39,885 nucleotides of DNA, taken from positions 1 through 39,885 of the forward strand of contig PKDD01000043.1 of the NCBI GenBank assembly GCA_002862465.1, written 5' to 3'. The stretch comes from Haliea sp. (lineage in GTDB: Bacteria > Pseudomonadota > Gammaproteobacteria > Pseudomonadales > Halieaceae). The position numbers were made by a program, and so were the translations under genes. Of this stretch, positions 17,531-26,328 are shown in pieces. The notes beneath the pieces were generated by a model. It searched no databases. It was given only the letters and a program-made list of their open reading frames with translations, and was not told the origin of the DNA. The first letter of the stretch is position 1. The number at the start of each line of letters is the position of its first letter.

Positions 17531-17902
17531 ATGACGTTTTTAGATAAATATTCAGACGGTAGCTATGTCGCTTTTAGAATCGTCGCGGGGTTTTTATTTC
17601 TATGTCACGGTACTCAAAAGCTTTTGGGTTACCCAGTTGAGTTCCCTTATCCATTGAGCGCTATGAGCACGAGTGCCGGTGTAATTGAGGTAGTGGCTGG
17701 CTTATTGATCATGTTGGGGTTCTATTCGCGCATCGCAGCGTTTATTGCTAGTGGCACAATGGCTGTCGCTTACTGGATGGTGCATGGATTAAATGATCCT
17801 TTTCCCATCGCGAACGGAGGAGAGTTATCTGCTCTTTATTGTTTTTGCTTTTTGTATATTGCGACAAAGGGTTCAGGCAAGCTCAGTCTGAACGATCGAT
17901 AG
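17531..17902 (+). CDS. DoxX-family membrane protein
   Basis: The start is set at the ATG at 17531, preceded by GGGGGAA; the upstream TTG at 17441 lacks this. The 123-aa protein has four membrane helices and the DoxX layout. A first helix FRIVAGFLFLCHGTQKLLGY is followed by GVIEVVAGLLIMLGFYSR, GTMAVAYWMVHG and a polar loop NGGELSALYCFCFLYIA. DoxX proteins are small inner-membrane proteins linked to redox or oxidative-stress functions, without a settled activity. It is single and convergent with the TetR gene. Confidence 0.88.
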   Translation: MTFLDKYSDGSYVAFRIVAGFLFLCHGTQKLLGYPVEFPYPLSAMSTSAGVIEVVAGLLIMLGFYSRIAAFIASGTMAVAYWMVHGLNDPFPIANGGELSALYCFCFLYIATKGSGKLSLNDR

Positions 17903-17976
17903 GATAGCTAGGCTGCCAGTGGCTTATAGTCCACACTAGAATTAGCAAGGAACGGCGACGGTGCCGGGGAGAGCAT

Positions 17977-18005
17977 TGTCTAATGCCGGGTTGCAGTATT
18001 AGACA
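17977..18005. terminator. Inverted repeat between convergent doxX and tetR genes
   Basis: TGTCTAAT (17977-17984) and ATTAGACA (17998-18005) are perfect 8-bp arms around a 13-nt loop, overlapping the TetR stop codon. It is a plausible bidirectional terminator for the convergent pair, though T-runs are weak. Confidence 0.35.
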
Positions 18006-18760
18006 GTGCGGGCAGAGATTATTGTTAGATCATTCAAAAAAACAGCGTGTTTAGTAAAATAGTTTTTCCAAAAGGGGAGATTAATTTTATTTTGACTGAA
18101 CTGAGTGTTTCTTATTCCGCCGCTGGTGTAATCAATGAACGAAAAAAGCATTTCTAGCTCACTGTCCATTTTGGCGTTTTCAATACCATCCAACACTTTC
18201 GAATCTAAAGCAGAGGAGCCTGCAATAAAAGCGAACACGCTATGGGTTATTTGAAAACGCAGATGCTCTCTATTCTTTTCAGGCAGATGTTTTGTCAAAC
18301 GCTGTAGGATGGCGAACATGTGATTTTCATATATCCTGTCCATATAAAAAAACTCTTCATTGGAATCTATAATTAGTTTACTCCACAGCTTGAAGAGGTC
18401 GTGGCCGCATTGTGGTGCTTGCTGAACGAGTATAAGGGGTGCGTAGAGTGCGAGCATTAATTCCTCAATGCTTAACGTATCTCGACCTTCTCGCTGCGCT
18501 ATTTGTGACCAAAGGTCGGCCATCGCGGGTTCGACGATTTGCCTTACCCAGTCAAAAATGGCCTCTAAAATGCCAGCTTTGCTGCCGAAGTGATAATGCA
18601 CTGCAGATTTGTTTTTCGTGCCGGCTTCTGAGTTGATAGTTCGCATGGAAACTGCTTCTACACCTCGCTCTGCAAAGAGCTTTATTGCAACGAATAAGAG
18701 GCGGTGCCTTAAATCAGCTTTTACATCCACCATGATGTTTCTAGTTTCAGCCTTTTGCAT
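17999..18760 (-). CDS. TetR-family transcriptional regulator
   Basis: The protein has 253 aa, or 244 if the ATG at codon 10 is used. The N-terminal DNA-binding domain spans residues about 17-65 and contains the classic AIKLFAERGVEAVSMRTI and AVHYHFGSKAGILEAIFDWV helix-turn-helix block. The long C-terminal half is helical and should bind a ligand. The gene is divergent from a BVMO-SDR pair, and a perfect inverted repeat lies in the shared spacer, so it likely represses the pair and itself. A hydrophobic substrate of the monooxygenase is the obvious inducer candidate, but this is inference. Confidence 0.9.
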   Translation of the reverse strand: MQKAETRNIMVDVKADLRHRLLFVAIKLFAERGVEAVSMRTINSEAGTKNKSAVHYHFGSKAGILEAIFDWVRQIVEPAMADLWSQIAQREGRDTLSIEELMLALYAPLILVQQAPQCGHDLFKLWSKLIIDSNEEFFYMDRIYENHMFAILQRLTKHLPEKNREHLRFQITHSVFAFIAGSSALDSKVLDGIENAKMDSELEMLFSFIDYTSGGIRNTQFSQNKINLPFWKNYFTKHAVFLNDLTIISARTV

Positions 18761-18901
18761 GTTGACCTAGATGCCTGTGACTTTTACGGATCTCATTAAT
18801 TAGGAAGCTATCTTATGTTTCCATAAGTATATGAATTTTATGACGATTTAGTCGTTTAAATGCAGCATACCAAGCGCTTAGTGTGGCAAAGCGTAGAAAT
18901 C

Positions 18902-18934
18902 AAGTCAAATGACTTTATTTAAGTCATTTGACTT
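18902..18934. promoter_or_regulatory. Operator: perfect 14-bp-arm inverted repeat
   Basis: AAGTCAAATGACTT (18902-18915) and its exact reverse complement AAGTCATTTGACTT (18921-18934) are separated by 5 bp. Each arm is itself near-palindromic (AGTCA..TGACT). The repeat lies between the divergent tetR gene (start 18760) and the BVMO gene (start 19041), as expected for a TetR operator. Confidence 0.75.
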
Positions 18935-19040
18935 AATATTAGTTTGTTATTACAGTATGTCATCGGTTAACTGTGCTGAGGTGCTTTAAGGCGAGTCGCG
19001 CTACTAATCTGCCGAGCTTAATAACGATAGAAGGTGATAT

Positions 19041-20552
19041 ATGCCTATTGAAGAATCTGATGTTGTAATTGTTGGTGCTGGCCTCTCAGGCATATCAGCG
19101 GCCTACCATTTAAAAAAATATTGCCCCGGTAAAACCTTCGTTATTTTGGAGCGTCGAGAAAGAATTGGCGGGACATGGGATCTGTTTCGCTACCCCGGTG
19201 TTCGCTCTGACTCCGACATGTTTACGTTAGGGTACTCGTTCAAGCCCTGGCCCGCAGATAAATCGATAGCGTCTGGAGAATCGATTAGAAAGTATGTGCA
19301 AGAGACTGCTGAAGAAAACGATATTGAAGGGCATATAAAGTTCAAACAAAAATTAGTGCGTTCAGTCTGGACTAGTGAAGATGCAAAATGGGTCCTAGAT
19401 GTCGAGCAAGAAGACGGTTCAATACGACAGGTCCGTACTAATTTTGTTATGAGTTGTGCCGGATATTATAACTACGAAAAAGGGCATACGCCAAAATTTG
19501 ATGGGTACAGTGACTTTAAGGGCGAAGTGGTCCATCCGCAGTTTTGGCCCGAAGGTCTGGATTACACGGGTAAAAAAGTGGTAGTAATTGGGAGTGGTGC
19601 AACAGCCGTCACTTTAGTCCCAGCGATGACGGACAAAGCGGCACACGTCACAATGCTCCAGCGCTCGCCTACCTACATGGCAAGCCTGCCTAGTGAAGAC
19701 AAATTAGCGAATGTACTCAGGAAAACATTGCCTAAAAAGTTAGCCTATTCCATTACGCGCACGCAAAAAGTTTTATTCGGATCTGGTTTTTTTAAAATTA
19801 GTCGGTCTCGGCCAGTAATGGTTAAAAATCTTTTACTTAAGGGCGTTGCATCGCAGCTTGACGACAAGTCACTGGTCAAAAAACATTTTACACCGACTTA
19901 TAACCCCTGGGATGAGCGGCTATGCGCGGTTACCGACGGTGACATGTTCAAAGGGATTAACGAAGGCGATATTTCTATTGTGACTGATCACATCGACAAG
20001 TTCATTGAAACGGGCATTCTACTAAAATCTGGCAAGATAATAGATGCTGAAATCGTCATTTCAGCAACCGGTCTCGAGTTGCAAAACCCAAAAGATACGC
20101 CGGTGGTTGTAGACGGTAGAGAAATAGATTTCGCCAAGGCGTTTAACTATAAAGGCATGATGGTAAGCGATGTGCCAAACATGTCATATACGTTTGGATA
20201 TACCAATGCATCTTGGACCTTAAAAGCAGATCTTATTCATGGATATGTTTGCCGATTACTAAATCATATGGAGCAAGATAACAAACAATCCTGCGTGGCG
20301 AGAGTGCGTGATACCAATATGGAAGCAGAAATGGCATTGGATTTTTCATCGGGCTACGTGCAGCGATCAATACACTTGTTGCCTAAGCAAGGTGATCGTA
20401 AACCATGGAGACTCTATCAAAATTACTTTTTAGATTTGTTGTCTTTGAAAATGGGTTCACTGCACGATGATGCTATGGAATTTAAGACGGCCACTAATAA
20501 GATAGATAAAGAAAGAGTCGATGAAAAATTTAGCATTGAAGCGGTAGCCTAA
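19041..20552 (+). CDS. Flavin-containing Baeyer-Villiger-type monooxygenase
   Basis: The 503-aa protein has an N-terminal FAD Rossmann motif (GAGLSG, 12-17) and the loop GGTWDLFRYPGVRSDSDM. The type I BVMO fingerprint is at 159-170 (FKGEVVHPQFWP, with F, G, H and WP at the right spacing). The NADPH Rossmann motif VVVIGSGATAVTL follows. It is complete. These enzymes insert oxygen next to a ketone or oxidise heteroatoms; this sequence resembles the EthA-like group that acts on hydrophobic ketones. The SDR gene follows 22 bp downstream and could supply the ketone from an alcohol. The divergent TetR regulator probably controls both. Confidence 0.92.
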   Translation: MPIEESDVVIVGAGLSGISAAYHLKKYCPGKTFVILERRERIGGTWDLFRYPGVRSDSDMFTLGYSFKPWPADKSIASGESIRKYVQETAEENDIEGHIKFKQKLVRSVWTSEDAKWVLDVEQEDGSIRQVRTNFVMSCAGYYNYEKGHTPKFDGYSDFKGEVVHPQFWPEGLDYTGKKVVVIGSGATAVTLVPAMTDKAAHVTMLQRSPTYMASLPSEDKLANVLRKTLPKKLAYSITRTQKVLFGSGFFKISRSRPVMVKNLLLKGVASQLDDKSLVKKHFTPTYNPWDERLCAVTDGDMFKGINEGDISIVTDHIDKFIETGILLKSGKIIDAEIVISATGLELQNPKDTPVVVDGREIDFAKAFNYKGMMVSDVPNMSYTFGYTNASWTLKADLIHGYVCRLLNHMEQDNKQSCVARVRDTNMEAEMALDFSSGYVQRSIHLLPKQGDRKPWRLYQNYFLDLLSLKMGSLHDDAMEFKTATNKIDKERVDEKFSIEAVA

Positions 20553-20574
20553 TAATTTTTAAGCGAAAAGAGCA

Positions 20575-21402
20575 ATGAAAAATTTAAGCGGAAAAGTGGT
20601 AGCTTTAACAGGAGCGGCTTCAGGCATTGGACGTTGCTTAGCGATACAGCTTGCGGGTAAAAATTGTCATTTAGCGCTAGCAGATGTTGACGAAGAAGGC
20701 CTTCGAGGAACGATAGCATTACTGCCTGCTGGTGCAAACGTCAGTATGCATATTGTAGATGTAGCGAACCGGATGCGCGTATATGCATGGGCTGATGAAG
20801 TTGTTGCTAGACATGGGCATGTCGATATCGTGATCAACAATGCGGGAGTCGCATCGACGGCCCGTTTGGATGAAATATCGTATGAGGATTTTGATTGGGT
20901 CTTTAATATTGTATTTTATGGTGTGTTATATGGAACGAAAGCGTTTTTACCTTATTTAAAGCAGCGAGATGAAGCCAACATTGTTAATATTTCAAGTGTG
21001 AATGGCTTTTTCCCTTTTCCACAGAATGGCCCTTACAATGCAGCTAAGCATGCGGTGAAGGGTTTAAATCAAACTCTGATGCAAGAGTTGAGGAGTACCA
21101 ATGTCAAAATTACCTCTGTGCATCCAGGCGGAATAAGAACTAATATTGTGCGTAATGCTCGGTTCAGCGGAAATGGCGCTAATAGAGGAAAAAAAATTAT
21201 CGAATTTGATAGGGTCGCGGGGACGAGCGCAGAAAAAGCGGCGAAAATTATTATCGGTGGTCTAGTTAAAAATCGTAAGCGCCAATTGGTAGGTAAAGAT
21301 GCTGTAATTATTGATTTATTAGTAAGGCTGTTTCCACAAGGATTTTCGGATATGGTTGGGTTTGCCGCGGATTTAAAATCCAGAAAGGAGAATGAAAAGT
21401 AG
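20575..21402 (+). CDS. Short-chain dehydrogenase/reductase
   Basis: The 275-aa classical SDR has the cofactor motif TGAASGIG (12-19), NNAG (88-91), catalytic S140/S141 in NISS, and the YxxxK pair Y154 and K158 (YNAAK). ADVDEEG after the second strand, with Asp in place of a basic residue, points to NAD(H) preference. It is co-transcribed with the BVMO. An alcohol-ketone step next to a Baeyer-Villiger step fits a short oxidative degradation route for a hydrophobic alcohol or ketone. The substrate is unknown. Confidence 0.9.
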   Translation: MKNLSGKVVALTGAASGIGRCLAIQLAGKNCHLALADVDEEGLRGTIALLPAGANVSMHIVDVANRMRVYAWADEVVARHGHVDIVINNAGVASTARLDEISYEDFDWVFNIVFYGVLYGTKAFLPYLKQRDEANIVNISSVNGFFPFPQNGPYNAAKHAVKGLNQTLMQELRSTNVKITSVHPGGIRTNIVRNARFSGNGANRGKKIIEFDRVAGTSAEKAAKIIIGGLVKNRKRQLVGKDAVIIDLLVRLFPQGFSDMVGFAADLKSRKENEK

Positions 21403-21998
21403 CCTTTTCACATTGGTACTTGAGGCCTGCTATCGCCGTGCCCCCAAACATTGATAACAACATGAACAGGCAATCGCGATTAGACGTATTAATACAGAAG
21501 AGCTTCATGGCCCAACAAGATCGCGAGCCGTCAGTCGATCATCCTGGGATGATATCGACATCAGCCGACGAAAAACTCACGTTGGTCTAGCGCTGAGTCG
21601 CACAACTTAAAAACTCGAGACGGGCTTTTACCGCGACCCCCTCGTAAATTGTTCTCTGTAAACGCGTGTTCTTTTGCCATCATAAAATTCGATGCGCTCA
21701 GGTGCACTGCATTGGCATCGAGTCGATGCGTGTCGCTGGTTTGCGCCTTTTCAGGTATCAGCAATGTGAAATTTGGAGCGTCGTTTTGCCTGTTGCGAGG
21801 CTGCGACTGGCTCCCTTGGATGATGGCCTGATCGTCAATGCAGGCGAGGGCTCTAAAGAAGTGACGGCGGCAGCTGCGTGCTTCGCTATCGAAAAAGAGA
21901 CTTGACACGATTTAAAAAAGAGGGTCAAATCTACCCATCTCATAGATAATTAAATTATCTATGAGATGGAGAGTAGTCACTTAAAGAGGTTTTTGACG
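21403..21998. other. Intergenic region ending in a large palindrome
   Basis: About 600 bp follow the SDR gene. Several overlapping short frames (for example minus 21561-21908) give no recognisable protein and lack ribosome sites. The only structured element is the 33-bp palindrome at the 3' end, listed separately. Confidence 0.45.
21936..21968. promoter_or_regulatory. 33-bp perfect palindrome upstream of the hydrolase gene
   Basis: A 16-bp arm (CATCTCATAGATAATT, 21936-21951) is followed by one A and its exact reverse complement (AATTATCTATGAGATG, 21953-21968). It ends 30 bp before the ATG at 21999. The long, AT-centred, near-gapless symmetry and lack of a T-tract point to a protein-binding operator rather than a terminator. 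The regulator could be the MerR-type protein two genes on, or a TetR protein. Confidence 0.7.
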
Positions 21999-22865
21999 AT
22001 GAACAGCGCTTTGCCTAGACACAAAAATCACCCGGATCAGCCACAACCCATTAAACCGAGGAGAATGGCTTTTGACATGTCAGAGCTTAACGAAAAATTC
22101 TTTTTTCGCGGCAACCCCATTCTCAGCACGTTTCTTTATGCATTGTCAGCGTCCTTCCCCGATGGAGAGCGCTTTTTTATTGACGCAGTCCGGCACTATC
22201 AGAAAGATCTCAAGGATCCCGTGCTGATCTCTCAGGTTCGCGGTTTTATTGGGCAAGAGGCACATCATGCGCATATTCATGATCACTTTAATGAGCGCGC
22301 CGAAACATTGGGCATGGCAATGACTGAAGTTCAGGGGATTTTTAAGAAAAGAATAATGATGGTACAAAAAAGATTAAGCCCAGCAGATCAACTGGCAATT
22401 ACGTCGGCGATCGAACACATTACTGCAACTGTAGCCCAGTGGACGTTGGAAAACTCGGAGTCCGAACTCACTCGCGGAGACAATTCGCCATTGAGAGAAA
22501 TGCTCCTTTGGCATGCTATGGAGGAAATTGAACACAAGGCTGTCGCTTTTGACGTCTTCCGCCAAACTGTAAACAATGAAACCCTGAGGATAAGGTGGGC
22601 AAAAGTTGTTTTTCGCATATTTTGGGTTCAAATGGCCAGAGCGCAATGCGTATTGTTGTGGCGGGACCGCAGTCTACCGTCGCTTCAGCATGTCCGTGAA
22701 GCTTGGCAATTTATGTGGGGAGAAAATGGCATGAGGCGTTGGGCTAGACCAGAACTCGACAAGTATTTATACAAAGGCTTCCATCCGAGCGACATTGACC
22801 AGAGTCATCTGCTAGAAGGCTGGCATGAAAGTCATCCAGAAGTAGCCGCACTGCAGATCGCCTGA
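21999..22865 (+). CDS. Metal-dependent hydrolase of the PF10118 family
   Basis: The start is set at the ATG at 21999, with AAAGAGG before it; the ATG at 21966 overlaps the palindrome. The 288-aa protein is helical with the family's carboxylate/histidine set: GERFF (E57), GQEAHHAHIHDHFNE (from 86), SAIEHITATVAQW and LLWHAMEEIEHKAVAFDVF. The arrangement resembles a diiron ferritin-like core. The pattern ExxH...EHxxA...HAMEEIEH is why I call PF10118. The function of the family is unproven. It heads a plus-strand cluster of MerR, START, DUF1214 and DUF1254 genes, which suggests lipid or hydrophobic-substrate chemistry. Confidence 0.8.
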   Translation: MNSALPRHKNHPDQPQPIKPRRMAFDMSELNEKFFFRGNPILSTFLYALSASFPDGERFFIDAVRHYQKDLKDPVLISQVRGFIGQEAHHAHIHDHFNERAETLGMAMTEVQGIFKKRIMMVQKRLSPADQLAITSAIEHITATVAQWTLENSESELTRGDNSPLREMLLWHAMEEIEHKAVAFDVFRQTVNNETLRIRWAKVVFRIFWVQMARAQCVLLWRDRSLPSLQHVREAWQFMWGENGMRRWARPELDKYLYKGFHPSDIDQSHLLEGWHESHPEVAALQIA

Positions 22866-22901
22866 GAGCAACGAAAAGCCGAATGTTGAAGGGAGATCCC
22901 A

Positions 22902-24395
22902 GTGACCGACGCAACAACTAACAGTAAAGCGGGTAACATTTACCGCATGTCGGCACTGGTAGAGGCCGCAGGCGTGTCGCGGGATATGGTAAAGTACTAT
23001 CTGCGGGCGGGTTTGCTGCCGCCCGCTGTGAAGCCTAGGGCTAATCTCTCGCTGTACTCCGACACACATCTGCAACTGATCGCGCTGGTTCGCAAATGCC
23101 AAGAACAAACAAGACTCTCGCTACCTGACATCGCCAAAATTTTTCAGGCTGCAAACTATGAGACAGGAACAATTGAACTGGAACTGCTGTCAGATAAATA
23201 CAGAGTCGATAACGTGGCGAGAGATAACATAATCCCGTTATACGGGAACCAACACGGCATTGGCGATCTTGATATTCCTCCAGAGTTTGAAGGCCAGTTG
23301 GCTCAATTTGACCTGCTCGATAATGCCGCGCACCCTGATGAAGACGAGCAGATGATTAAGGGGCTTTTGTGGGCTGCACACAGTGCAGGTGTGCCCTTGG
23401 ACTTCCTGCGGGCCGTGCGGGAAAAAGTTGCTGAATTAGCCGACCAAGAAGTCAAAACTCTGATCGCAATAAAAAGACCCCAACTGAACTTTAACGAATT
23501 TGTCCGGAATATTACAGAGGTTGACCGTATTATCAACCGCTGGATGGTGGCAGAAAAAAGTCGCCGTATCCGTACCCAGTTTCAACGCGTCATCGACAAT
23601 TCAGAGCGGGCACTGTCCACCTTGCTTGACACCGTCTACAAGCCAAGCTCTGCATTTCAAAAGCGCCATAAAACGGAGCAATTATTGTCTCGACTGGCGC
23701 AGTTAGTTGAAAAGGAGCCGGAATCTCTGTGTGCTTGTGATGAGGTCCGTCTGATTAGCCTGTTGCTGGGAGACTATGATCTGATAATGCAATTAGCAAG
23801 GTCAGCTTTGAAGGTAGACGACAATGATAGCGTCGCCCAAGCATGCATCGCGCTTGCCGAAGGAATGCAAGGCTATGCCAATAAAGCCTTCACGGCTGCC
23901 CGACCGCTGGAAACTAGTGAGTCTCGTCATCCCATCGTTCTGCAGGCCCGTTTGGCGGCTTTGCTACTTAAAGCAGCACAACAGGGCGGCGTAGCAGATT
24001 CCAACGAGTTGATGAAAAGCGCCGCTGAACTGTTTCTTGAGTCACCATCTGAGCTAACAGACGAGCATCCGGAAATGATCTTACTGCTAGCCAGAGCCAA
24101 CATTGCATTCCCTGACTTTGCCAACAGCAATTTCTCTGCCATCAATGCCTTAGAAGATTTGCTCGCTCGGATAGACAATGAAGAGTTGTATCCAACTGTG
24201 CCAAATATCGAGGACTTGCAGAAAGTCCTTGCGACGGTCTATCGAATATATACCCTTTACTATCTTGGTGTTCTCAACAGGATGGCAGGGCGCTCGGAAG
24301 TGGCGATAGGGTACCTGGAGAGGGCACTGCAGTTGGATCCTGCGTCAAATTTTGGCGAGAATGCCTATCGGGAACTGAGCCAGCTAGGTCAATAA
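22902..24395 (+). CDS. MerR-type regulator with long helical C-terminus
   Basis: The GTG start at 22902 follows GGGAG and gives 497 aa. Residues about 14-85 form a MerR winged helix domain (YRMSALVEAAGVSRDMVKYY, LRAGLLPPAVKPRANLSLYS, LVRKCQEQTRLSLPDIAKIF). The remaining 400 residues are almost all helical, far longer than usual MerR effector domains. The last part (YLERALQLDPASNFGENAYR) matches a TPR-type helix pair. There are no clear metal-binding cysteines. It lies 36 bp after the PF10118 gene and ends at a strong hairpin. It probably controls the local cluster in response to a large ligand or protein partner. Confidence 0.85.
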   Translation: MTDATTNSKAGNIYRMSALVEAAGVSRDMVKYYLRAGLLPPAVKPRANLSLYSDTHLQLIALVRKCQEQTRLSLPDIAKIFQAANYETGTIELELLSDKYRVDNVARDNIIPLYGNQHGIGDLDIPPEFEGQLAQFDLLDNAAHPDEDEQMIKGLLWAAHSAGVPLDFLRAVREKVAELADQEVKTLIAIKRPQLNFNEFVRNITEVDRIINRWMVAEKSRRIRTQFQRVIDNSERALSTLLDTVYKPSSAFQKRHKTEQLLSRLAQLVEKEPESLCACDEVRLISLLLGDYDLIMQLARSALKVDDNDSVAQACIALAEGMQGYANKAFTAARPLETSESRHPIVLQARLAALLLKAAQQGGVADSNELMKSAAELFLESPSELTDEHPEMILLLARANIAFPDFANSNFSAINALEDLLARIDNEELYPTVPNIEDLQKVLATVYRIYTLYYLGVLNRMAGRSEVAIGYLERALQLDPASNFGENAYRELSQLGQ

Positions 24396-24398
24396 GCC

Positions 24399-24431
24399 AG
24401 GCAATCATTGTGGTTGCCACAATGATTGCCT
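24399..24431 (+). terminator. Perfect 15-bp stem hairpin after the MerR gene
   Basis: The arms AGGCAATCATTGTGG (24399-24413) and CCACAATGATTGCCT (24417-24431) are fully complementary with a 3-nt loop, 3 bases after the stop codon. It has no T-run, so it could be a transcript-end or attenuation structure rather than a classic terminator. Confidence 0.6.
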
Positions 24432-24508
24432 CTGAACTGTACTCACTGCGTGGACTTTAATAAAAAATTAATACTCAGGGCAAGCAAAATGATTGCAGCA
24501 CAACATCT

Positions 24509-25132
24509 ATGGTTTTAGCGCAAGTCTCAATTCTGGTCGTCACCGCATTGCTGCTATCCCCCGCATTAGCCATCGCAGAAGAAGCGCCATGGCAGTTGCA
24601 AAAGGAATCCGATGGAATATTCGTATACGCTCGCTCCGTCGAAGGTTCATCCTATAATGCGATCAAAGCGACTATGCTAATAGAGACCTCCCCCGAGCGC
24701 CTGTCAAAGCTTATTGGCGATGGTGACGGCTGCCCCGAATGGCGTGCTATGTGTGAATTCTCTGAGGTTATCGAAAATGCATCGGCGCATGAGCGCTATG
24801 TTTACACGGTGCTGGACTTGCCCTGGCCCGCGAGTGACCGCGACATGGTATTACATACCAAAGCAGAGATTGATACTGGAACTAAAACAGCGACGGTTTA
24901 CCTGCAGTCTGATGCTATGCGTTATCCAAGCTATGAAGATTCCTCTGGCTATGTGCGCGCACAGACCATTGGACGCATGGTGATTCACGCAGTTAGCGAC
25001 CAGAAAATAGAGTTTACCTACATTATGCATACAGAGTTGGGCGGCAGTTTGCCAGTCAGTCGTGTTAACGCTGGACTTACCGATGGCGCACTACAAGACC
25101 TCAGCCGCTTAAAACGATTGGCAGAGAATTGA
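24509..25132 (+). CDS. Secreted START-domain lipid-binding protein
   Basis: The 207-aa protein has a signal peptide (hydrophobic residues 5-24 ending near ALAIAEEA), then a START-domain fold. The characteristic opening WQLQKESDGIFVYARSVEGS, ALKIS-like ATMLIETSP, PEWRAMCEFSEVIE, TVLDLPWPASDRDMVLH and a final helix LTDGALQDLSRLKRL are all present. START domains hold a hydrophobic ligand such as a sterol or phospholipid. A periplasmic START protein next to DUF1214/1254 genes and a PF10118 hydrolase points to handling of a hydrophobic molecule in the envelope. The ligand is unknown. Confidence 0.85.
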   Translation: MVLAQVSILVVTALLLSPALAIAEEAPWQLQKESDGIFVYARSVEGSSYNAIKATMLIETSPERLSKLIGDGDGCPEWRAMCEFSEVIENASAHERYVYTVLDLPWPASDRDMVLHTKAEIDTGTKTATVYLQSDAMRYPSYEDSSGYVRAQTIGRMVIHAVSDQKIEFTYIMHTELGGSLPVSRVNAGLTDGALQDLSRLKRLAEN

Positions 25133-25186
25133 GACTCATCAGCACCTTATCAAACAAGCAAATTGTCATAGAAGCCTCGGCTATTT

Positions 25187-25792
25187 ATGCTTAAAGCGTT
25201 TATTAAGTTAACGGCCGCAGCGATAGCTATTATCTTGTTATCGGCGATTTTTCTGGCGCGTAATATCACTAGTGGTTTTGGCACCATGGCCGAGAGAAAC
25301 GGAGACTGGGAGACTAACATTAGCACCGGTTCACAGGATGCGGGTGTTATGTTAAAGGCCGCAGTAGCGCTTGGAGGCCTGTTAGCTTCAACACAGGAAA
25401 ACTCAATGTATTATCGCCTTAGTGCAGTTGCTGGGGAGCCTCTGCGTCTCAACTGCCGCTACAAAATTGAAGGCAAAGAATACAACGCCGACTGGTGGAG
25501 CATTACCGCGTATGGCTGGGACAACTACTTAATTCCGAACGCTCAGAAGCGGTATTCCTTCAATAATCAAAATCTGATTCGCAATGCTGATGGCAGTTGG
25601 ATCATTACCGTCGCCGCTACTGAACAGCCGGGTAACTGGCTGCCGGTAGGCTCGTCAGGCGCCTCGCACTGGCGTCAATTCAGTCACCATGATTTTGATT
25701 TACTGTTACGCCTGTATACGCCCGGTGTTGCCTATATCCGCAGCCCGCAGTCTGCGCCGCTACCCAGTGTTACGCGAGAATCCTGCCAATGA
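25187..25792 (+). CDS. DUF1214-domain protein
   Basis: The 201-aa protein has one N-terminal membrane segment (residues 5-25) and a DUF1214 domain from about 80 onward. The core is DWWSITAYGWDNYLIPNAQK, followed by YSFNNQNL, SWIITVAATEQPGNWLPV and a final FDLLLRLYTP. It is probably anchored with the domain in the periplasm. DUF1214 and DUF1254 are often found fused as one protein of about 450 aa; here they are separate genes overlapping by 4 bases, so they are surely co-translated and likely bind each other. The biochemical role is not established. Confidence 0.85.
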   Translation: MLKAFIKLTAAAIAIILLSAIFLARNITSGFGTMAERNGDWETNISTGSQDAGVMLKAAVALGGLLASTQENSMYYRLSAVAGEPLRLNCRYKIEGKEYNADWWSITAYGWDNYLIPNAQKRYSFNNQNLIRNADGSWIITVAATEQPGNWLPVGSSGASHWRQFSHHDFDLLLRLYTPGVAYIRSPQSAPLPSVTRESCQ

Positions 25793-26328
25793 AACTGGTG
25801 CGATGGCTAATAGTAATTGGGGTCTGCGCATGGGCAGGACAGTATGCACTGGCGCTGGTGCTCCCTAACCTAGTAATGGAAACCGTCTATGCCTTGCGCG
25901 GAAAATCGATCGGTTACAATCAATTCGTGGTAAACCGGATTCCAGATGAAGCCTCGCGCAGTATAGTCCGCCCTAGTCCAGACCTTCTGTATGCCGCTTG
26001 TCTCTACGACCTGAAAGATGGTCCGCTGGCCATTGAAACGCCTATTCCTGAGCGCTACTGGTCATTACAGTTCTATCAAATGAATACGGATAACTACGCG
26101 GGGGTCACTAACCAGCGTGCAGAAAAATATAGGGTGGGTAGTACCATGAAAATGACACTAATCAGTCGCGATGATGATCCAGCCAACTACCGCGGCACAG
26201 TTATTCAGTCACCTACCGAGCGTGGTATTGCTTTGTTGCGAGCTTCAGCTATTGGCGATCGCTCAGCGCAGCAGGCGGCACTGGATGCCAGCCGATGTGG
26301 TCCCATAGACAAAGTGGCTGGCCGGTAA
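25789..26328 (+). CDS. DUF1254-domain protein
   Basis: The 179-aa protein starts at the ATGA overlap with the DUF1214 stop. It has an N-terminal membrane segment (residues 4-24). The DUF1254 pattern follows: NQFVVNRIPDEASRSIVRPS, PDLLYAACLYDLKDGPLAIE, ERYWSLQFYQMNTDNYAGVT, then an RASAIGD segment. It is the short, split form of the family. Its small size suggests a partner to the DUF1214 protein rather than an independent enzyme. It is the last gene of the START-DUF cluster. Confidence 0.85.
   Translation: MKLVRWLIVIGVCAWAGQYALALVLPNLVMETVYALRGKSIGYNQFVVNRIPDEASRSIVRPSPDLLYAACLYDLKDGPLAIETPIPERYWSLQFYQMNTDNYAGVTNQRAEKYRVGSTMKMTLISRDDDPANYRGTVIQSPTERGIALLRASAIGDRSAQQAALDASRCGPIDKVAGR

Noticed and set aside
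21561-21908. Overlapping frames on both strands after the SDR gene
   Set aside because: Several frames of similar length overlap and none resembles a known protein; typical of noncoding DNA.
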